From contig CM077597.1 of NCBI GenBank assembly GCA_039654915.1, positions 83,640,001 to 83,704,000 on the forward strand: a DNA stretch of 64,000 nucleotides. The letters run 5' to 3'. Under the pieces are notes generated by a model. The model did not search any database. It was not told the DNA's origin and worked only from the letters and a program-made list of their open reading frames with translations. Made by a program: the position numbers and the translations under genes. Shown here one piece after another: positions 1 to 11,462 of this stretch (within the stretch, counting starts at the first letter, position 1; each line of letters opens with the position of its first letter). This stretch comes from Aquilaria yunnanensis. Lineage: Eukaryota; Streptophyta; Magnoliopsida; Malvales; Thymelaeaceae.

Positions 1-360
1 TCAAACACTTGTACTCGCACCGATGGTTGCACTATCTCAATTGGGATGATAGCCACTGTACTGAAAACAAGTGAAAAAGGTGTTTCCCCTGTGCCTCTTC
101 GGGGTGTTGTTCGGTAGCTCCATAACATGCTTGGGAGCTCTCCTGGCCATTTCCCTTTTGCTTCCCCCAACCACTTTTTCAGACCATCTTTTATGGTCCT
201 GTTAGATACTTCTACTTGCCCATTGCTTTGGGGGTGAGCTACTGGAGCGAAGTGCATTTTTATTCCGAGGTTATTGATAAATTCTTGGAACCCCTTGTCT
301 GTGAACTGGGATCCATTGTCGGCTACTAGTACCCTCGGTATGCCAAATCTGCATACAATG
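1..360 (-). pseudogene. Element D: integrase C-terminal part of Ty3/gypsy pol (left fragment)
   Basis: Read on the minus strand this encodes the Tat-family integrase core from the segment IVCRFGIPRVLVADNGSQF onwards, through the NGQVEVSNR and SYRTTPRR motifs, so the second catalytic Asp and the Glu of the DDE core are present. The frame enters from the right and leaves the window on the left. It is the continuation of the pol piece at 22446-23947; element A interrupts the codon run and duplicated CAATG at both junctions. Stops in the right-hand piece show that D is dead. The annotation is firm; the extent of D outside the window is unknown. Confidence 0.9.
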
Positions 361-1239
361 TGATAGCCAAATGCTATCGCCTCTATCTGGCCGAACTCCC
401 TACCACAATGATGGCCAGAAGAAGCTGGCGCTACCCGAGAACAGGTGCGATCAGGCACATCGGGAGATAGCCGAAGAGCTCCGAGCCCGGCACGCCAGGA
501 AACCCCGAGGACACTACTCGCCCCCCAAGGTTGTGAACATATCGCCTTTGGAAAAGCGGCACCAGACATAGCGAGCCGAATATGATATCCCCGAAGGCGG
601 AACTCCCTGAAATTGGGAACCCCCGAACTGAGGGCTTGTTTCCCGAAGAGGCTCTGTCCGAACTAGAGGACGACCTCACCCAGGGACCTCGGGAGTACGG
701 CAGGAGCATTTATGGAAGCATTTAAGGAAGCCTCTGACACGTCCTTTCACAGACGTCATAAAGTCGCCTGAATAGGGGCTCTGACATACGGACGCCATCA
801 GAATCACATCATGGCCCATCTCAGCACGTGGCTCAGGACAACCTGCTACCAGTTATCTGTCTCCTACGCCCAGAAACTCAGGGAACATCCGACCGAACAC
901 GTGTCGTGATCTGAACGGGCTAGGCGCTCCTATAAATACCAGGAATTAATACTTGGCAGGAGGCTGGTGGGTTAGCCAAACACTGCTCCCACACTCTGAG
1001 AAAACTACCAGGCGAGACTCTTCAGCCCTTTGTGCTATTTCCTCTGCCTTTTCTCAGCCACCACTGACTTGGGCGTCGGAGGCTCCCCCCCCGGAAAAAC
1101 ACTCCGGGGACCTCCTAACCCTTTGTTTTTGAGCTTTCAGGCACTTTCCTTTGGGCCATCCATTCCACCAGGCATTCTTCCTCCCAGAAGTCTCTGCACC
1201 AGTCACCATGACTATAAACGATGAGGCCCCTGGCCATCA
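361..1239 (+). repeat. 5' LTR of element A
   Basis: It starts TGATAGCC and ends GGCCATCA, directly before the PBS. A G-box/ABRE-like ACACGTGTC lies at 897-905 and a TATA box (CTATAAATA) at about 930-938, so U3 would end near 960. The 5' end can fold (GATAGCC, 3-nt loop, GCTATC). The 3' end holds the gag ATG at 1208 and a second hairpin at 1220-1238. The copy at 21567-22445 has the same length. Confidence 0.95.
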
Positions 1240-1995
1240 TTTGGCGCCGTCTGTGGGAACCCGCTTTGAGATCGCCGTCATTGAGACTCGGCATTCTAAG
1301 GACAAGAGGCTCCCGAAGTCCCCGTCCGCGCCTGAGATACAACCGGCTGCTGAGCAAACACTCCTAGGGACTTCTGCGCCTGAGGAAGACCGCCCTCTGG
1401 TAATCACCATGAGCTTCTTGAGGGACTTTCAGCGTTCGGTCGTGTCTGAAATGACCCAGCAGATCGACCGAAGGTGGCCACAGCATGCACAGGCCCAGAG
1501 ACCCCCCTCACCGACACGCCCTCGGGAGAAAAGCTCCAAGTCTACACATCGCAGTTCGGGGAGTGGAGACCCTCGCGAAGAATCATCCACAGAAAATATA
1601 GCCCTCGGGAAACCGCTTGTGGGACAAACCGGGTCCAAGCGACCGAGAGTCTCACAGCGAAGCAGTTCGTCGCCTGAGCCGAGGTCCTTGTCCCCTCAGC
1701 GCCGAACTCGCCCCCCGAAGAGGCGCCGGCGATCTCCATTCCCTGAAGAAGGCCCTAGCGCCACAGTGCTGATGGAGAGGATACTAGCACGGCTGGACAG
1801 AGTGGAGAAACAAGTGGCCAGAAAACCCGTTTGGGCCAGACTCTCGGGAACATGCTGCAAAGATGACTCGCCATTTATTCAGGCCGTTGTTGAGGCAGCC
1901 ATGCCAGGTGACTTCAGAGTACCTCAGTTGGAGATTTATGATGGCCGTACTGATCCACAGGCCCATCTGACGAAGTACAAACGCAGCATGATAAT
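1208..1995 (+). pseudogene. Element A gag, N-terminal part (interrupted by B)
   Basis: The frame opens at an ATG 32 nt inside the LTR and reads through the PBS as MTINDEAPGHHLAPSVGTR. It continues through the basic, Ser/Arg-rich N-terminal region and the start of the retrotransposon gag domain (LEIYDGRTDPQAHLTKY). An upstream in-frame ATG at 1151 is not conserved in other copies, so 1208 is preferred. At codon Ile-Ile the frame runs into element B's LTR; the remainder resumes at 13157 after the duplicated ATAAT. Gag would form the virus-like particle and bind the RNA. Confidence 0.9.
1240..1257 (+). other. Primer binding site of element A
   Basis: TTTGGCGCCGTCTGTGGG follows the LTR end directly. 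The same site is found in B (2863) and, with small changes, in C, E and F. It is where a tRNA 3' end would prime minus-strand synthesis; I do not assign the tRNA. It also encodes gag residues (HLAPSVG). Confidence 0.9.
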
Positions 1996-2862
1996 TGATA
2001 GCCAAAGGCTATCGCCTCAATCTGGCCGAACACCCTGCCACAACAATGGCCAGAAGAACTGGCGCTTCCCGGGAACAGGTGGAATCATGCACCTCGGGAG
2101 ATAGCTGGAGAGCCCCGACCCTCGGCACGCCAGTAAAACTTGAGGACTCCATTCGCCCCCCAAGGTTGTGAACAGCACGCCTTCGGAAAAGTGGCACCAG
2201 ACATTGCTGCCCGAACATGATATCCCCGAAGGCGGAACCCCCTGGAACTGGGAACCCCCGAACTGAGGGTATGCTTCCCGAAGAGGCTCTGTCCGAACTA
2301 GAGGACGACCTCGCCCAGGGACCTCGGGAGTACGGCAGGCGCATTTAAGGAAGCATTTAAGGAAGCCTCTGACACGTCCCACCACAGACGTAAAAAGTCG
2401 CCCTGAAGCGCAGACGCCATCAGAATCACATCATGGCCCATCTCAGCACAAGGCTCGAGGCCATCTAGTTACCAACTATCTGTCCCCTACGCCCAGAAGT
2501 TCAGGAGCATCCGACCGCACACGTGTCATGATCTGAACGGGCTAGGTATTCCTATATATACTGGAAATAAATACTTGACAGGAGGTTGGTTGGCCGGAGA
2601 TACAGCTCCCACACTCTGAGAAAATACCAGGCGAGACTTTTCTGCCTTTCTCTTTGAGCTAGTGACTTTCTCCTTTTTCCGGCCACCACTGACTTGGGCG
2701 TCGGAGGCACCCCCCCCGGAAAAACACTCCGGGGGCCTCCTAACCCTGTTTTCCAGCTTTTCAGGTACTCTTCTTGGGGCGATCCACCTTCCAGGCATTC
2801 TTCCTCCTAGAAGTCTCCTCAACAGTCATCATGACTCACAACGATGAGGCCCCAGGCCATCA
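1996..2862 (+). repeat. 5' LTR of element B
   Basis: It begins with TGATAGCC-AAA-GGCTATC, a perfect 7-bp hairpin without the first T, and ends GGCCATCA. A CACGTG core is at 2520-2525 and a TATATATA box at 2553-2560. The terminal 32 nt include the gag ATG (2831). It differs from the 3' copy by a 12-bp tandem duplication near 2340-2365. Confidence 0.95.
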
Positions 2863-5800
2863 TTTGGCGCCGTCTGTGGGAACCCGCTCGCAAATCGCCG
2901 TCGTTGAGACTCGGCGTTCTAAGGACAAGGGACTCCCAAGGTCCTCGTCCGCGCCTGAGATACAACCGGCCGCTGAGCAGACACTCCCAGAGACTTCTAC
3001 GCCCGAGGAGGACCGCCCTCTGGTAATCACCATGAGCTTCTTGAGGGACTTTCAGCGCTCGGTCGTTGCTGAAATGACTCAGCAGATCGACCGAAGATGG
3101 CCACAGCAGTCACAGGCCCAGAAACCCTCCTCATCAGCACGCCCTCAGGAGAGAAGCCCCAAGTCTACACACCGCAGTTCAGGAAGTGGAGAGCCTCGTG
3201 GAGAATCATCCACAGAAGATATAGCCCTCGGGAAATGGCCTGTGGGACAAACCGGGTCCAAGCGACCGAGAGTCTCACAGCGAAGCAGTTCGTCGCCCGA
3301 GGTGAGGTCCCTGACCCCTCCGCGCCGAACTCGCTCCCCGAAAAGGCGCCGTCGATCTCCCTCCCGCGAAAATGGTCCTAGCGCCACTGCGCTTATGGAA
3401 AGGATATTGGCACGGCTGGACAGAGTGGAGAAGCAAGTGACCAGAAAACCCGTTTGGGACAGGCTGTCGGGGGCATTATGCGAAGATGGCTCCCCGTTTA
3501 TTCGCGCCGTCGTTGAGGCAGCTATGCCAGGCGACTTCAGAGTGCCTAGGCTGGAGATCTATGATGGCCGGACTGATCCACAGGCCCATCTGACGAAGTA
3601 CAGGCGGAGCATGATAATCCACGGAGCTGATGACGCTACCATGTGCAAATGCTTCGAAGTCACCCTCACGGGCCCAGCAACAGCATGGTACAATTCCTTG
3701 CCCCCAGGGACTATCACTGAGTTTCAGGAGTTGTCCACAGCCTTCACCCAGCAGTTCATTGGGAGCAGGCCGACGGCCAAAATGCCTATGCAGATGTTCG
3801 ACATAGAGCAAAGAAACGGAGAGACGATCCGAGACTATGTCGAACGATTCAACAGGGAAGCACTCAGCGTCCCGGACTTCCGGCCCAAAATCCGCATCCT
3901 CGCTATGACACGGGGCCTTCGGCGTGACTCACAGCTGTTCTACGAGTTCTCAAAGGACCCCCCGGAGACCCTCGAAGAATTTTACCGAAGGGCAGAGCAG
4001 CACATGACAGCCGAGGAATTGAGGATGGCGGGGCCGAAGTCTGATCATCACCGCGCCGAAGGGTCCAGTCAGCAAGCTCGGCATCTTTCTGAACACACAG
4101 GCCGACCACGACGAATGCGAGGAAGGAAACCTCAAAGTTTCACGCCCTTGAGCACGACACGGACCAACATTCTCATGGCGCTGGAAAGGCAAGGGACGCA
4201 GATTCGGCGGCCAAAGGCCATGGCCGCCGATAATAAGAAGAATGCCAAGAAGTTCTGCCAGTTTCATCGCGACCACGGACATGACACCGAAGACTGCTTC
4301 CAGCTGAAGAAGTACATAGAGTCGCTGATCAAACAGGGCCAGCTTCGCAAATACCTGAGGATGCCCTCCCCAAAAGGCAGAAAAGAGGAAGAAGAGAGGG
4401 CCGAAAATGAGGACTATGACTCAGACAGGCGGAGAAACAGAAGTCTAAAAAGGCGCCTTCCACCTCCAGTAGGGGTCATCCAAACCATCACCACGGGGCT
4501 CCCATCCTCGGAAAGAAAGCGGAAGGCCAGAGAAATTGCGGTTATGGAGTATCAAAGTCCATCAAAGAAACTGGCTCGCAAAGATGGCTCCACCGTCATC
4601 TTCCCCCACGACGACCCGCTGCTGATAATGGCGAGAATAAGGAACTGGGACGTCAAGAGAGTGTTTCTTGATGATGGCTCAAATGCTGACGTCCTATTCT
4701 CGCACTTACTGCCGAGCTTGGGCATCTCCAGCAGCGAGCTTAAACCTGTCACCATGCCCACCTTCGGCGTTGGGCCATCTGAACTACCCGTCCTCGGATG
4801 GATCAACCTCCCCTTGATGATGAAAGGCACTTCGGTAGATGGAGCAGCTGAGTTGTACGCGTCCACAATGGCAAGATTCATCGTCATAGACATCCCGTCT
4901 TCGTACAACGCCATCCTTGGAAGGCAGACTCAGGGGAACCTGCACATTCGCCCCGATGTGAAGTACTTGACTGTCACATTCGCCACCAAGGATGGAGATG
5001 CAGAGGTCTTCATCGACCAAGCCGAGGTAAGAAAAGTGTTTGTAAAAACACGAAAGGCTCCGACAAAAAACTCTACACAAACGGTGGAGGCAAAGGCGCA
5101 GGAGAAAGGCAAAGAAGGAGATCCCGCAGAAGCAGAAATGGAAGCAGTAGATCTTGTCCCAGGACAATCTACCCGAATAGGGAAGAGCTTGGCCAAAGGT
5201 GATAAGGAAATTCTTGTATCCTTTCTGCTGAAAAATAAAGATCTGTTTGCCTACTCGCCGAAAGACATGCCAGGAGTGAACCCTGGCATAATACAGCACA
5301 GCCTCAAAGTAAGCCCGGGAGCAAAACCTATCAGGCAAAAGAAACGAAGCATCTCAGCCCACAAAAGCAACTTCGTGAAAACCGAAGTCCAGCGCCTTTT
5401 GGATGCTGAAGTTATCAGGGAGATAAAATACCCCGAATGGTTAAGCAACGTGGTCATCGCCACAAAAGAAGGTAGCAGCAAACTCCGGATGTGCATCGAT
5501 TTCAGAAACTTGAACGATGCTTGCCCGAAAGACTCATTTCCCCTCCCGCCAATAGATCAACTGGTAGATTCAACGGCCGAATACGGGCTCCTGAGCTTCC
5601 TAGATGCCTTCAGCGGCTACCATCAGATAAGGATGGACCCCGAAGATGAAGAGAAAACTGCCTTCATCACCGAGGGAGGAACGTACTGCTATGTCAGAAT
5701 GCCCTTCGGGCTCAAAAATGCAGGAGCCACCTACCAGAGACTGATGAACAAGGTCTTCAAGGACCAAATGGGGAGAAACATGGAAGTATATGTTGATGAT

Positions 5801-8341
5801 ATGATAGTCAAAAGCAAGCTGCCCGGCTACCACGTTGCAGATTTGGAGGAAACCTTCCAAAAATTCAGAGCCTTCGGGATTCGCCTTAATCCCGAGAAGT
5901 GTATCTTCGGCGTGACCTCGGGAAAATTCCTTGGGTACATGGTATCCGAAAGAGGCATTGACGCCAATCCTGAGAATATTAAGGCTCTGCTTGAGTTCCG
6001 AACTCCTGCCACAGTCAAAGACGTGCAGAGTCTAACCGGAAGAATAACCTCTCTGAGCAGGTTTATTTCCAGGTACGGAGATAGGTGTAGACCTTTCTTC
6101 AAAGTCCTCACAAAGGCAGCAAAGATGGAAGGCGACCTCGGAAGAAACAGTCATCCTTGGGATGAAGATTGCCAAAAGGCCTGGGAAGAACTCAAAGTCT
6201 ACCTGGCCAGTCTGCCGACTCTGCGACAACCTCGGGAAGGAGAACCCCTCGTACTGTACCTCGCCGTCACAGAAAAGGCCGTGAGCTCGGTCCTGGTAAA
6301 AGAAGAAGGGCCGAAACAATGGCCGGTCTACTACGTCAGCAAGTCCCTGCATGGCGCCGAAGTCAGGTACCCTTTGCTTCAAAAAGCTATATACGCCTTG
6401 GTGCTTGCAGGAAGAAAACTGCGACCATATTTCTAGGCTCACCCCATCATCGTCCGAAGTAGTCTACCACTACAGGATGTTATGAAGAGAGTTGATCATT
6501 CGGGAAGGCTCTCCAAGTGGTGCATAGAGCTTGGCGAACACGAAATCACGTATGAGCCTCGGAAGGCCATAAAAGCCCAAGCATTGGCAGATTTTATCGC
6601 CGAAATACCCACCACTGAGGAGAACCACTCAGATCCGAAAGAAGGTGAGCCAGAATGGACCTTGCATGTTGACGGAGCCTCGGGGTCCGAACACCAGGGA
6701 GCTGGAGTAGTTATCAGAGGACCCGAAGGCCTAGAGGTGATGAAGGCTATCAAGTTCAGCTTCAACGTCACCAATAATGTGGCTGAGTATGAAGCCCTCA
6801 TAGCGGGATTACGCTTGGCCAGAAAGATTGGCGTGAGAAACTTAAGGGCTCACAGCGATTCCCAGCTGGTAGTTCGGCAGACGGTAGGAGATTATGAGGC
6901 GAAGGACCCAATCTTGGCAAAATACCACGAGCTGGTAACAAAACTCATCCAAGAGTTTGACGCCGTGCGGATCGAAAATGTACCCCGGCGGAATAACACT
7001 GAGGCAGATACTGAGGCAGATTGCTTAGCGAAGTCCAAAACATACACCGAGGTGCTAGACCATCCAAGCATTTCCGTGCTAAGCGTAACGACCTCGGGAA
7101 CAGGGTGGAAGGACCCCATAAAGAGATACCTCGCAGAGAATGAGCTTCCCGAAGACGCCGGCAATGCTGCAAGACTGCGAAGACGCGCCGGAAGATTCTT
7201 CCTGATTGGTGAAGAGTTATATCGGCAAGGATATGCAAATCCACTGCAGAGATGTGTGGGCGAAGAGGATACTGAGATGGTCCTCGAAGAAGTTCACGAA
7301 GGCATGTGCGGCTCGCACATTGGAACTGATGCCCTTGCAGCAGTGATACTCCGCCAAGGATACTTCTGGCCTACCCTGAGAAAGGACGCAAGGCAGTTCG
7401 TCCAGAAGTGCGGTAGTTGCCAGAGACATGCAAAAATCCAGAGGATACCCTCGGAAATGGTAACGTCGGCAGACTATCCTTGGCCCTTCGCTGTCTGGGG
7501 TATAGACCTCATTGGGCCACTCCCCACAGCGCCCGGAGGCGTGAAATTCTACGTGGTAGGAGTGGACTATTTCTCAAAGTGGGTAGAGGCAGAACCGCTA
7601 GCAACTATCTCGGCAAAAGAAGTGCAGAAGTTCCTATGGAAGAACATCGTATGCAGATTTGGCATACCGAGGGTACTAGTAGCTGATAATGGATCCCAGT
7701 TCATAGACAAAGGATTCCAGGAATTCATCAGTGACCTCGGAATAAAGATGCACTTCGCCCCAGTAGCTCACCCCCAAAGCAATGGGCAGGTGGAAGTATC
7801 AAACAGGACCATAAAAGATGGCCTGAAAAAGAGACTTGGGGAAGCCAAGGGGAAATGGCCAGGAGAACTCCAAAGCGTATTATGGAGCTACCGAACGACG
7901 CCACGAAGAGCCACAGGGGAAACTCCCTTCTCACTCGTCTTCGGAACAGAGGCCATTATCCCAATAGAGATAGTTCAGCCTTCAATACGGGTGCAAGTAT
8001 TTGATGAAGGCGGAAATGACCTCGGTCTGAGAACTAAGCTCGACCTTGTGACCGAACACAGAGAAATAGCCGAGCTGAGAAGAAAAGCTTTCCAGCAAAG
8101 AGTGCCCGCGGCTATCAACCTAAAAGCCAGGCCAAAAGAAATCAAAAAAGGAGACCTCGTTCTCCGAAAGGCCGACTTTGCACCCCGAAGGCCATCTCAC
8201 GGAGTACTTCGCGCAAATTGGGAAGGACCTTATCTGGTTCTCGCCGAAGTACGAAAAGGCATGTACAAGCTTGGCGACGCCGAAGGCGTAGAATTGAAAA
8301 ACACTTGGCATTCAGACGCCTTGAAAAAATTCTACGCCTAA
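2831..8341 (+). pseudogene. Element B gag-pol polyprotein (one in-frame amber codon)
   Basis: One frame of 1837 codons covers the whole polyprotein. Approximate residues: retrotransposon gag domain 240-400; CHHC knuckle CQFHRDHGHDTEDC 476-489; aspartic protease LDDGSNADVLF 612-623; reverse transcriptase with YVDD at 987-990; remnant RNase H linker about 1190; second, archaeal-type RNase H (HVDGASGSEHQGAG) from 1275; integrase HHCC zinc finger 1489-1531 and DDE core (ADNGSQF about 1617, NGQVEVSNR about 1652). The only break is TAG at 6434-6436 in the linker between the RNase H regions, where A and C have CAG; a C-to-T change explains it. A 12-bp duplication near 7007 repeats Thr-Glu-Ala-Asp. 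The ATG at 2831 was chosen because the position 32 nt before the LTR end is conserved in five copies. Confidence 0.95.
2863..2880 (+). other. Primer binding site of element B
   Basis: TTTGGCGCCGTCTGTGGG begins immediately after the LTR, identical to that of A. It is translated as part of the Gag N-terminus. Confidence 0.9.
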
Positions 8342-9112
8342 GGTTGAGCGGAAGAGATATATTGTACAAGAAATATTCTAAGTACAGAATGGTCTGGAGA
8401 AGAATGGTCTTGAGAAAAATTCTTAAGTATACCAAATTGTCCAAGACAGAATTCCGCGAAGGTGCTCGCCACGAAAAAAGCAGATGTGACTTCCCGAAGT
8501 CCCTTGAGCCACTATGCTCGGGAAAAATGGGAAACAATAATCTTGCAAAGATACTCGGCATAATCAGTGCAGAGAAAATTTTCCGAACACCCTTGAGCGT
8601 ACATGCTCGGGAAAAAGGGAAAGCAAGAATCTCGCAAAAGTACACGCCAAAACAAAAGCAGAGGTAATTTCCGAACACCCTTGAGCGAACGTGCTCGGGA
8701 AAAAGGGAAATGAGCAATCTCGTGAAAATTTTCCTAAGTCCCTTGAGCAAATATGCTCGGGACAATAGGCAGACAGAAAAATTTGGCTGAAGGTTTCCCG
8801 AAGTCCCTTGAGCGAACATGTTCGGGATAAAAGGGAAAAAAAAGCCTGCAAAAGACTTAGCCAAATTTTTACAAACTTTCCAGAAAGTCTCTTGAGCGAG
8901 CACACTCGGGACAAAGGAAGGTAAAAAGTTTCTTTGGTTGCAGGTTTTTCGAAAGTCTCTTGAGCAAACGTGTTCGGGACAGTGGAAATGAAGAAACTTG
9001 CAAGAAAGGACTTAGCCAAAAAGATTGTTCACTTAGAGCAAACGCCGCCTTACAAAAGAAGTGTCCAAAGAAGGAGCACAAAGGAGAAAAATAAGAGGAG
9101 CCCTAAAGCAAA
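8342..9112. repeat. Convergence zone of element B: seven imperfect repeats between pol and antisense gene
   Basis: No gene is seen. The motif CCGAAGTCCCTTGAGC followed 8-12 nt later by GCTCGGGA recurs near 8493, 8584, 8668, 8733, 8797, 8883 and 8950, at 65-90 nt spacing, with A-rich sequence between. Each unit holds a CGA-CATG-CTCG near-palindrome. Pol transcription enters from the left and the antisense gene from the right, so the array lies in the 3' untranslated region of both and could contain the polyadenylation signals of both. That role is inferred. Confidence 0.75.
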
Positions 9113-11462
9113 CTAGGGAGAGCCAGGCGGACGAAGACCAGGAAGCTTCAGATGCTCGACCTTGGACCACTGCCACCGAGGTCCCTCAGGAATATTTAGG
9201 CCCTCCAGAAAAGAGAGGTCCAAATCTGGGAACCTCTGCAGGACCTGGTGCCGAGCAAGGCAGAAGCCGTCCTGAAAGGCGACCTTGGCCATTTGATCAG
9301 AAGTACGTTTTTGAACGCCAAGGTTGTTGAGCTCGTCCCTCAGCTCAGCAATCTCCTCCTCTAGCTCGCTTATCCCCAGCGTCTCTCCGGACTCCTTCTT
9401 CAGAGCCTCGACCTCGGCTCGAAGAGCATTGTTCTCATCCGTCAACCTCGACGCAAGACTGTCAGAAACAACCTTGTCCTTGACAAGATCTCCGTTGGCG
9501 GCGAGCAGCCCCTTTACTTGGTCGCCGAGGTCGGCAATCTTCCGGGAGGAGTCCTTTTCAAGTTCTTCTCTTTTCTTCGAGAACTCCTCCCGAACGGCGG
9601 CGATTTGCTGAGAACAATCCGCTGTCAGCTGCTGGTTGCTGGCGACCACCTTCGCAAGCGAAGCCTTCTCTTCATTGAGTTCCCGTGAAGTCGCATCCTT
9701 GGAGGCAACCTGTCTGGCCACCCGAACTCGGAGATAACCAGCGTACTCCAGCAGCTATGGCAAGGCAAAAGTCCAGGTTAGTACAAGTCTAAACACTTAG
9801 AAAATTGAGGAAAAAGAGTGTAAAGACTATACCTGAGCAGCATGCTCGGTGACTTTTGCGGCGAGGGTATTATCCCCCGGGTGAGCCGCCGCAATGGCCC
9901 GGAAGGAGGCGTCAGTGGTCATCCCCTTCCAAATCTCCTTTGTCATTTTTGGACAATCGTCGGAGAACAAATTCATATCCTCCGTGATTGTCCAAAAGGG
10001 CTCCAAGGGGATCTTCCCCTCAGGGATTATGGCATCGCGGAGGGCCCGTTTCCTCTCATGAATGGCCCTCCAGCCAGCAGCAAGGGGCTCCTCTGAAAGT
10101 GAGAAGGAAGTTAGGAGTAGAAGAAAAATTCGTGAAAAGCAAAGGAGCTGAACTTCGCCTGAAGGCATACCTGGAGGAACCTCGGAGACAGTGTCCTCGG
10201 GATCCTCGGGCCCCTCGGAAGAAAGACCCTTACCCTTCTGCCGGTACCGCTCCTCGGCAGTAGGTACTTCTACCACTACAGTGTTTCTGGGGGCCTCGAG
10301 GTCGAGAGGAGGCACCTCGGCGGAAGTAGCGGGGACCTCGGCCGGTGGAATTTCAACAAGACCAGCCTCTTCGCCAGCTTCTTCTTCCGAAAGCTCTGGC
10401 TGAGGAGGCTGGACAGCCTTCCTAGCTCGCTTCGCCGAGGGCCCCGCCCCTGTCGTCTTCCTTCTTCGGGAAGCCGCCTTCTTTGTCTGCTCCCCCTTCT
10501 CCACTTGGCCAGAAAAGAGGGCCTTGTAATAGGCGGCAGCCCCATCGCCCATCTCTGAAAAAGAGAAGAAATATCAGCGTAAGTCCGAGGAAAAAGTATA
10601 AAGGGATGGAAGATTACTCACTTTCGGCAAAAGTTTCGAAAGAAGTCTCCCCCTTAAGGAGCTTGACCAGCCAAGAGTCTTTCCCGGCGATGGCGGGAGC
10701 GGGCATATTGAGGTCAGTCACGTGCTCCTTAACCACTTTCAGCTCTCGAAGGACTTCGTCGGTCATCAACCTCCAGTTGATAGGAAAGGGGTAAAGAGCA
10801 CGAGGAGAGACCTCGGGAGCCCAGTCAGCGACTGCCCGAATGCGGGCGTCGAAATCCGCGAACACGGAAGCCAACGGTGGGGTCAGCAGCATCCTCGGAT
10901 CAACGACGTCTGCGTTCAGCACTCCCTGAGCCCATCTGGTCGGGACACCAGACCAGTTCTTATCCACCTTCAGGAAAAAGAACTTAGGCTGCCACCCCCG
11001 CCAGCTATCCTTCGTGTCGAAGGTGAAGGTGAATTTTTTGCTCCCGGATCCCCGAGGCAGCAGGAAATAGAAGCCACCCTTCGGGACCACGTAGAGCTTG
11101 TAGTACTGCATGAAAATGATGAAGTGGGGCTCTATCCCGAACACGCCACACATGCAGAGGTAGGCGTTAAAATAGCAGTACGCGTTCGGGGGAAGCTGGT
11201 TCACAGCAATGCCATGGAATTGGCAGAACTCGCAAACCACCTTCGGGGGAGGATACCGAAGTCCGGCCTTCAGTTGGGCTCAGAAGACGGTAACCTCGTC
11301 GCCACGGTTTGAAAAAGCAAAATGGCTAGAACGAGGCAGCCTGGTCACAGCGTAAGACGGAAGAAAGAATTTTTTCTTCCACCTCTCTAGTTTTTCGGGG
11401 GTGGTACAGCAAGGATGGCCCAGAAGAGGTTTCCACCTCTCGGGAACAGGCATCGTAGACAT
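9113..11462 (-). pseudogene. Antisense four-exon gene of element B (putative gypsy-type transposon domain, Transposase_28-like)
   Basis: Exons on the minus strand: 11462-10622, 10554-10171, 10092-9833, 9754-9113. All introns are GT-AG and phases add up to a 708-residue frame. Exon 1 has the conserved block FCQFHGIAVNQLPPN...YFNAYLCMCG...GGFYFLLPRGSG, which I recognise as the plant 'putative gypsy type transposon' family (Pfam Transposase_28). Exon 2 has a basic stretch (about 310-325, KRARKA) that looks like a nuclear signal. Exon 4 is a long coiled coil ending in FQDGFCLARHQVLQRFPD. Exon sizes match the other copies (exon 3 is 260 nt in all four copies that keep it). The only break is TGA at 11280-11282 (CGA in sister copies). 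Known Tat elements carry such antisense frames of unknown function; no enzymatic role is claimed. Confidence 0.85.

Noticed and set aside
1151..1207. Upstream in-frame ATG extending gag of A (also 2774 in B)
   Set aside because: The extension is not conserved in C, E and F, whereas the ATG 32 nt before the LTR end is.
8142..8903. 253-codon open frame on the minus strand
   Set aside because: It runs across the pol 3' end and the convergence repeats; the product is the translation of a repeated DNA motif and is not conserved in other elements.
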